Shown here one piece after another: positions 7,002 through 10,478 of a DNA stretch of 10,478 bases. The notes under the pieces were generated by a model that ran no database searches, had not been told where the DNA came from, and was given only the letters and a program-made list of their open reading frames with translations. Position 1 is the stretch's first letter. Each line of letters begins with the position of its first letter. The stretch is taken from assembly GCA_016758965.1 (NCBI GenBank), contig JAEPRB010000627.1, positions 1-10,478 on the forward strand, read 5' to 3'. The DNA comes from Circinella minor. Its lineage: Eukaryota; Mucoromycota; Mucoromycetes; Mucorales; Lichtheimiaceae. The translations under genes and the position numbers were made by a program.

Positions 7002-9154
7002 ATGCCACCTCTTAATAAGCGTCAAAGAATAGCTAAAAATATAAATTGCAATACTGCAGGAGATTTCATTGTAGTTGCTGAAGTTACTGAATCTCCAGAA
7101 GTGAATGACTTTATTTTATTGCAAGATTTAACTGAGGATAGTGAAGCACCAACAGAAGAACATCAAGCGGTTGATTCATATCTGATTAAATGGAACAAGG
7201 AAGCAGCAAAAGTATCACGTGGCCCATACTTCGGTCTTAGTAGAACAACAAAAAAAATGGGATCATAAGCAGTGTGATGCTAGAAAAGTAAAAGGATCTA
7301 ACACATTAGATGAATTTTTTCTTATAGCACTAAGCAGCACTGATGCCGATCCTGACTTACTACCTGAACCAATTGATGACGATGATATCCTTCCAATACG
7401 TAATAGAAGAAAATACCACAGTACTTTAAGAAGCATATGATGCTATTATTCCATTTGTTATTCCTAAAATGAATCAATCTCATGAAATAAATGCAATGTC
7501 TGACTATCAACGCCAAAAATATCATGCTGTTCATAACTACTTAATAAAAAGAATACAAGGAGAAAAGAAGATAAAAGCGTCACAAGAAACTGTAAATGAG
7601 ATATTTATCCTTCCTTCCAAATACTATTGCCCATTTGCCATTCGTTTCTGGGCAAAAGAATTTATTCAGCATGAAACTATATCGATCCACCAACAAGGAA
7701 AACATGCAAAATGTATATCATTCCTTGACCATGAGGATATACAACTAGCAGCTCGAAATTGGTTCATGACGAAGAAACCTGAAAAAAGAAGCATTCACGA
7801 GCTTGCAACAAGAGCTAATATGGTTATTATTCCTCAAGCATTTAGTGTACTAGGCAATATATCAATGTCTGTTCTACGAAATTATATGCATGAATGGGGG
7901 TTTATGTATAGACGACATAAAAAGAATATTTATTTTGATAGACATGGGAGACCTAATGTAGTTGCATATCATCAAGAGTGGGCACAAGAAATGATAAAAC
8001 TTAAGACGTTTATGGATAATTATGAAGGAGAAGAAGAAGAAGTAGTGGTTTCGCTGGAGCTACCAGATGGTGCTCCTAAAATAGTCACGGTAACACATGA
8101 TGAAGCGACTTTTTTTTCCAATGAAGCTCATGACAAAATGTGGCAACATGAGGATGAAAGTCCTATAAGAAAAAAGACACCAGGTGGATCCATTATGATT
8201 AGTGAATTTCAATGCCCCTACCATGGAACAATGTGCTTAAGAGCCTGGTCAACAAGAAAATTTTTTGAAGCTGGGACAAATAGAGAAGGTTATTGGAATT
8301 CTGATAATCTTCATGAACAAGTGATAGATAATGCAATTCCTCTATTTAAAAATTTGCATCTAGGCTGCCAGGCTATCTTTCTTTTCGATCAATCAAGTAA
8401 TCATCATGCTTATGCATCTGATGCACTTGTTGCATCAAGGCTTATACTGACTGACAAAGATCTTTCTGCAGACAAGGAACCAATAATGAAAGAAGGTTGG
8501 TATATGGATGGAAACAAGAGGATTAGTTAACCTCTTTATAAGTCAAGAATTGTCAAGAAAAAAAAATAAAAAAACTGGAACAATTAAGGAAGCTAAGGTA
8601 TGGACAGCACTTGGTGTTTAATCAATTCTTGAAGGAAGAAGTCTTGGATTGTGGGACAAGTACAAGAAAGAAGAAAAGCATTGGAAAGCAAAGTGCAGTA
8701 AAAAAGAACTAAATAATGACGCGACTTGTTGGCCATTTCATATGCTAGAAGCACAGGCTGACTTCAAAGAGCAAAAGCCTAAACTTTATGAATCAGTTGA
8801 AGATGCAGGTCACATTTGTATGTTTTATCCAAAATATCATTGCGAAACCAATTGGATTGAGCGTTATTGGGGTGGAGCAAAGGCCATCAGCCGCTGAGAA
8901 TGTGATCATTCTTTTGCATCTTAAAAAATAATTTGCCTTGTTTTCTTGACAGAATTTCACCAGCACCTATCGAATTAGAAGATGGTGGCGTTTTTCAACC
9001 TACACCAACTAAAATCGGTTGGTTTTACAAGCGTTGTTGGCGATACATAGAGGCATATAGTGAATTGAAGGATGGAAAAGAGACTCACGAGTTGGTTACC
9101 AAGTTTACTAGTCACCGATTTCTATCACATCGCCGTACTGGTGTTCATGATTAA
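7002..9154 (+). pseudogene. DDE transposase, fungal IS630/Tc1/mariner-like group, inactivated
   Basis: A cut-and-paste transposase of about 700 residues, which would cut and rejoin element ends in the nucleus. The longest open piece is 7430-8527. It holds a helix-turn-helix-like region (SMSVLRNYMHEWGFMYRR), the first catalytic Asp in THDEATFF (8099-8101) and the second in FLFDQSSNHH (8387-8389). The third acidic residue is Glu in CETNWIERYWG (8859-8861). The C-terminus (GWFYKRCWRYIEAY, then FTSHRFLSHRR) ends at a TAA at 9152-9154. The motifs match a DDE endonuclease family very abundant in fungi. Breaks are frame slips at about 7250 (A7), 7428, 8558-8574 (A9 and A7 runs) and 8921, plus stops at 8528-8530 (TAA), 8619-8621 (TAA) and 8895-8897 (TGA). 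Flanking inverted repeats were not found, so element ends are undefined. Confidence 0.9.
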
Positions 9155-9632
9155 TTTTTCTTTTTTTTTAAATTTAATAATTAAAAAGTATATCTTTACA
9201 ATCACATTTGAGTTTATAATCTACATTTCCTATCCCACCCCATAATGAATAAAAAAACCACCCAATATCAGTAATTATTACAGCTAAATTATAACATATA
9301 GCCTCTCTCTTTTTTCTTTTTTCTTTTTTTTCTCATCATTTTGGAGGGTAAACTCCTACTTTAAATAAAAAAAAATATGACCCAATAACCATGTCTGGAG
9401 CTTTCAAAAATCTTCGGTCCAAAAAAAAAAAAAAAAGCACGGAAGAAAAGGGAAAGGGGGGAAAAGGAAAAATTTATAACTAGAGAAGATACTATTAGAG
9501 ATCAAGAAGATGTTTGTTAAAGAGTGTATTTATATATTAATTTGTGTATGAATTTAATTTTTTCTAAAAAAATATTAAATTTATAATAAAGAAAAAGATG
9601 TGTTAATTATTGTACAAAATGGAGATAATGTT
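9155..9632. other. Intergenic region with pyrimidine, A16 and purine tracts
   Basis: This is the space between the transposase and the convergent intact gene. It holds a 33-nt pure pyrimidine tract (9302-9334), a run of 16 A (9421-9436) and a 32-nt pure purine tract (9441-9472, with G-rich steps). The pyrimidine and purine tracts are roughly complementary in inverted orientation. No open frame or RNA gene is visible. Confidence 0.6.
9248..9253 (+). terminator. Putative poly(A) signal for the transposase gene
   Basis: AATAAA lies 94 bases after the transposase stop, and another AATAAA is at 9364-9369. In DNA this AT-rich the hexamer is expected often by chance, so only its position supports it. 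Confidence 0.3.
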
Positions 9633-10172
9633 TTATGATCTATCTGGTGACTTTTGTTGCTGCTCTTTTCTACATGGTTGTCCTCTAGCACTGGGACAGC
9701 CTGTTTCTCCGCATTTTCGACATCTTAGTGAGGCACACTTTTGTTTTTGATGTTTATGAGAACGATCTTCATTATTATTACCGTGATGGAAAATAGCTGG
9801 CCTCTTTTCTGCAATATTTGTCAACTCTTCTGTAGCATCACCATGTTCAGTATTGCTATTATTGCTATTATTATTAATGCACTGTTGAAGTAAATATTGT
9901 GCAGTTTGCAATGCTTCTTGAGAAAAAGGCTGTGTTGATGCTAGTATCATTATGGAGGGTGTTTGTGGCAACAATAATGGGATTTTCCGTGCTACACGGG
10001 GTGGTCCTTGCTGTATTTGGTTTGGCTAATGAGCAATATAAGAACCAATCCGTTTCATAGGGTTCCTATAATTAGAAACTTGTGTTACACTTACCATATA
10101 TAGAATCACAGGCGGTCTTGTAATGCAGTAAAAAGCAAAGCTTTCTGATGTCTTATCAATGAGTAATGGCAT
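9633..10172 (-). CDS. Intact two-exon zinc-knuckle protein, 156 aa, function unknown
   Basis: Exon 1 is 10172-10095 (26 codons, MPLLIDKTSESFAFYC...). The intron is 10094-10026 (69 nt, GTAAGT donor, CATTAG acceptor, ctaat inside) and exon 2 is 10025-9633, ending in TAA. The join is phase 0 and there is no internal stop or frame slip, unlike every other gene here. A hydrophobic/Pro-rich N-terminal segment (RPPVILYM, then KIPLLLPQTPS) is followed by an Asn-rich linker and a basic stretch. The cysteine cluster CRKCGETGCPSARGQPC at about residues 128-144 has spacing C-x2-C-x4-C-x7-C, with one more Cys at 123. A short basic tail ends the protein. The cluster suggests zinc-dependent nucleic-acid or protein binding. 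It converges on the transposase, so it may be an element accessory gene or a host multicopy gene. I do not recognise a named family. Confidence 0.7.
10026..10094 (-). other. Intron of the zinc-knuckle gene
   Basis: It begins GTAAGTGTAAC and ends GCTCATTAG on the minus strand. A nearer AG (in TTATAG, 29 nt from the donor) is too close to the ctaat branch-like site to be a likely acceptor. Using the distal AG gives an uninterrupted frame. Confidence 0.65.
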
Positions 10173-10244
10173 TTTGAAAATAGGTACATAGAAATATTAA
10201 TAGTTTAAAAAATATAAAAAAAAAATTAGAAAAAAAAGAAAATA

Positions 10245-10253
10245 TTATATATA
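10245..10253 (-). promoter_or_regulatory. TATA-like box of the zinc-knuckle gene
   Basis: TATATATAA on the minus strand lies 73 bases upstream of the ATG at 10172, and a T-rich leader (about 10205-10240 on that strand) sits between them. The spacing agrees with the TATA box of the multi-exon gene (71 bases). Confidence 0.4.
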
Positions 10254-10340
10254 GTGTATAGCATATAGCAATACTAAAAAGGTAGTGGTATCAGGAGAAT
10301 AAATACTTATATATTGCTACTATATTAAGATATATTTATG

Positions 10341-10421
10341 GGAAAATAAATAGAAGGTGACCCATAAATTTATAGGTGTGGGAAAAATAAATAGAAAGTT
10401 ACCCATAAAATTACGGGTGTG
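10341..10421. repeat. Two-unit 40/41-bp tandem repeat
   Basis: Unit 1 (10341-10380) and unit 2 (10381-10421) share ggaaaa, ataaatagaa, acccataaa and a gggtgtg/aggtgtg end, differing at a handful of positions. A degenerate third start (agaaaaaaaa) follows. Bases 10334-10342 (atttatggg) also form a 9-bp inverted match with cccataaat at 10361-10369, so a hairpin overlaps the first unit. It could be a minisatellite or a subterminal repeat of an element lying to the right. Confidence 0.65.
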
Positions 10422-10478
10422 AGAAAAAAAAGTTTTTATAAAAACTATAAAAGAGCATCATTATTATTACTTTTCTTC

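Noticed and set aside
7250..7430. Programmed frameshifting or introns as an explanation of the transposase breaks
   Set aside because: The breaks need only one base each, leave no GT...AG interval of normal size, and occur together with in-frame stops further on, so simple decay or sequence error fits better.
7322..7534. Minus-strand open frame of 70 codons
   Set aside because: It is antisense to well-supported transposase coding sequence on the plus strand.
389..8897. A reassigned genetic code in which TAA (and perhaps TGA) is read as an amino acid
   Set aside because: The intact gene at 9633-10172 and the transposase both end naturally in TAA, TGA would also have to be recoded, and the same genes carry frame slips that recoding cannot explain.
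6690..9480. Terminal inverted repeats bounding the transposase
   Set aside because: I compared the flanks by eye and found no convincing inverted pair or TA target duplication. The short palindromes at 6745-6768 and near 9345 do not match each other.

Overview
The window is AT-rich eukaryotic DNA, most likely from an early-diverging fungus and probably a Mucoromycota genome. The grounds are short spliceosomal introns (58-105 nt) with GTAAGT/GTATGT/GTATAA donors and CTAAT/CTAAC-like branch points, TATA boxes about 70-100 nt before start codons, T-rich leaders, Asn/Gln-rich segments, and a DDE transposase family that is very common in fungi. Names come from motif recognition only. I see no rRNA, tRNA, CRISPR array or bacterial operon.

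Layout: (1) 155-469, minus: start of a zinc-knuckle gene with one in-frame stop. (2) 1093-1128: a GC-richer hairpin beside an A12/T12 run. (3) 1352-3944, minus: a long, damaged, multi-exon gene. Nine exons and eight introns join almost entirely in phase, and its core resembles an uncharacterised, multicopy Mucoromycota protein family. (4) 4624-5285: a diverged tandem duplication of about 330 bp carrying the hydrophobic 3' end of an unidentified gene on the minus strand. (5) 5821-6394, plus: a broken Ser/Pro/Gln-rich gene ending in a zinc-knuckle-like CxxC motif, converging on (6) 6346-6759, minus, a weak gene remnant. (7) 7002-9154, plus: a nearly full-length but inactivated DDE transposase of the fungal IS630/Tc1/mariner-like group. 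(8) 9633-10172, minus: the only gene in the window that reads intact, a two-exon, 156-aa zinc-knuckle protein. (9) 10341-10421: a two-unit 40-bp tandem repeat.

The region looks like a graveyard of mobile or multicopy genes with one intact small gene. The broken genes share the same damage: single-base frame slips, mostly in or next to short A runs, and in-frame TAA/TGA codons. Many of those stops could be CAA or CGA with C changed to T, though the one place with an internal comparison (the tandem duplicate) shows other changes too. Homopolymer errors in an unpolished long-read assembly could mimic part of the frameshift pattern. No complete new system can be demonstrated. The best candidates for something undescribed are the intact 156-aa zinc-knuckle gene, the recurrence of short zinc-knuckle proteins around the transposase, and the nine-exon family member.
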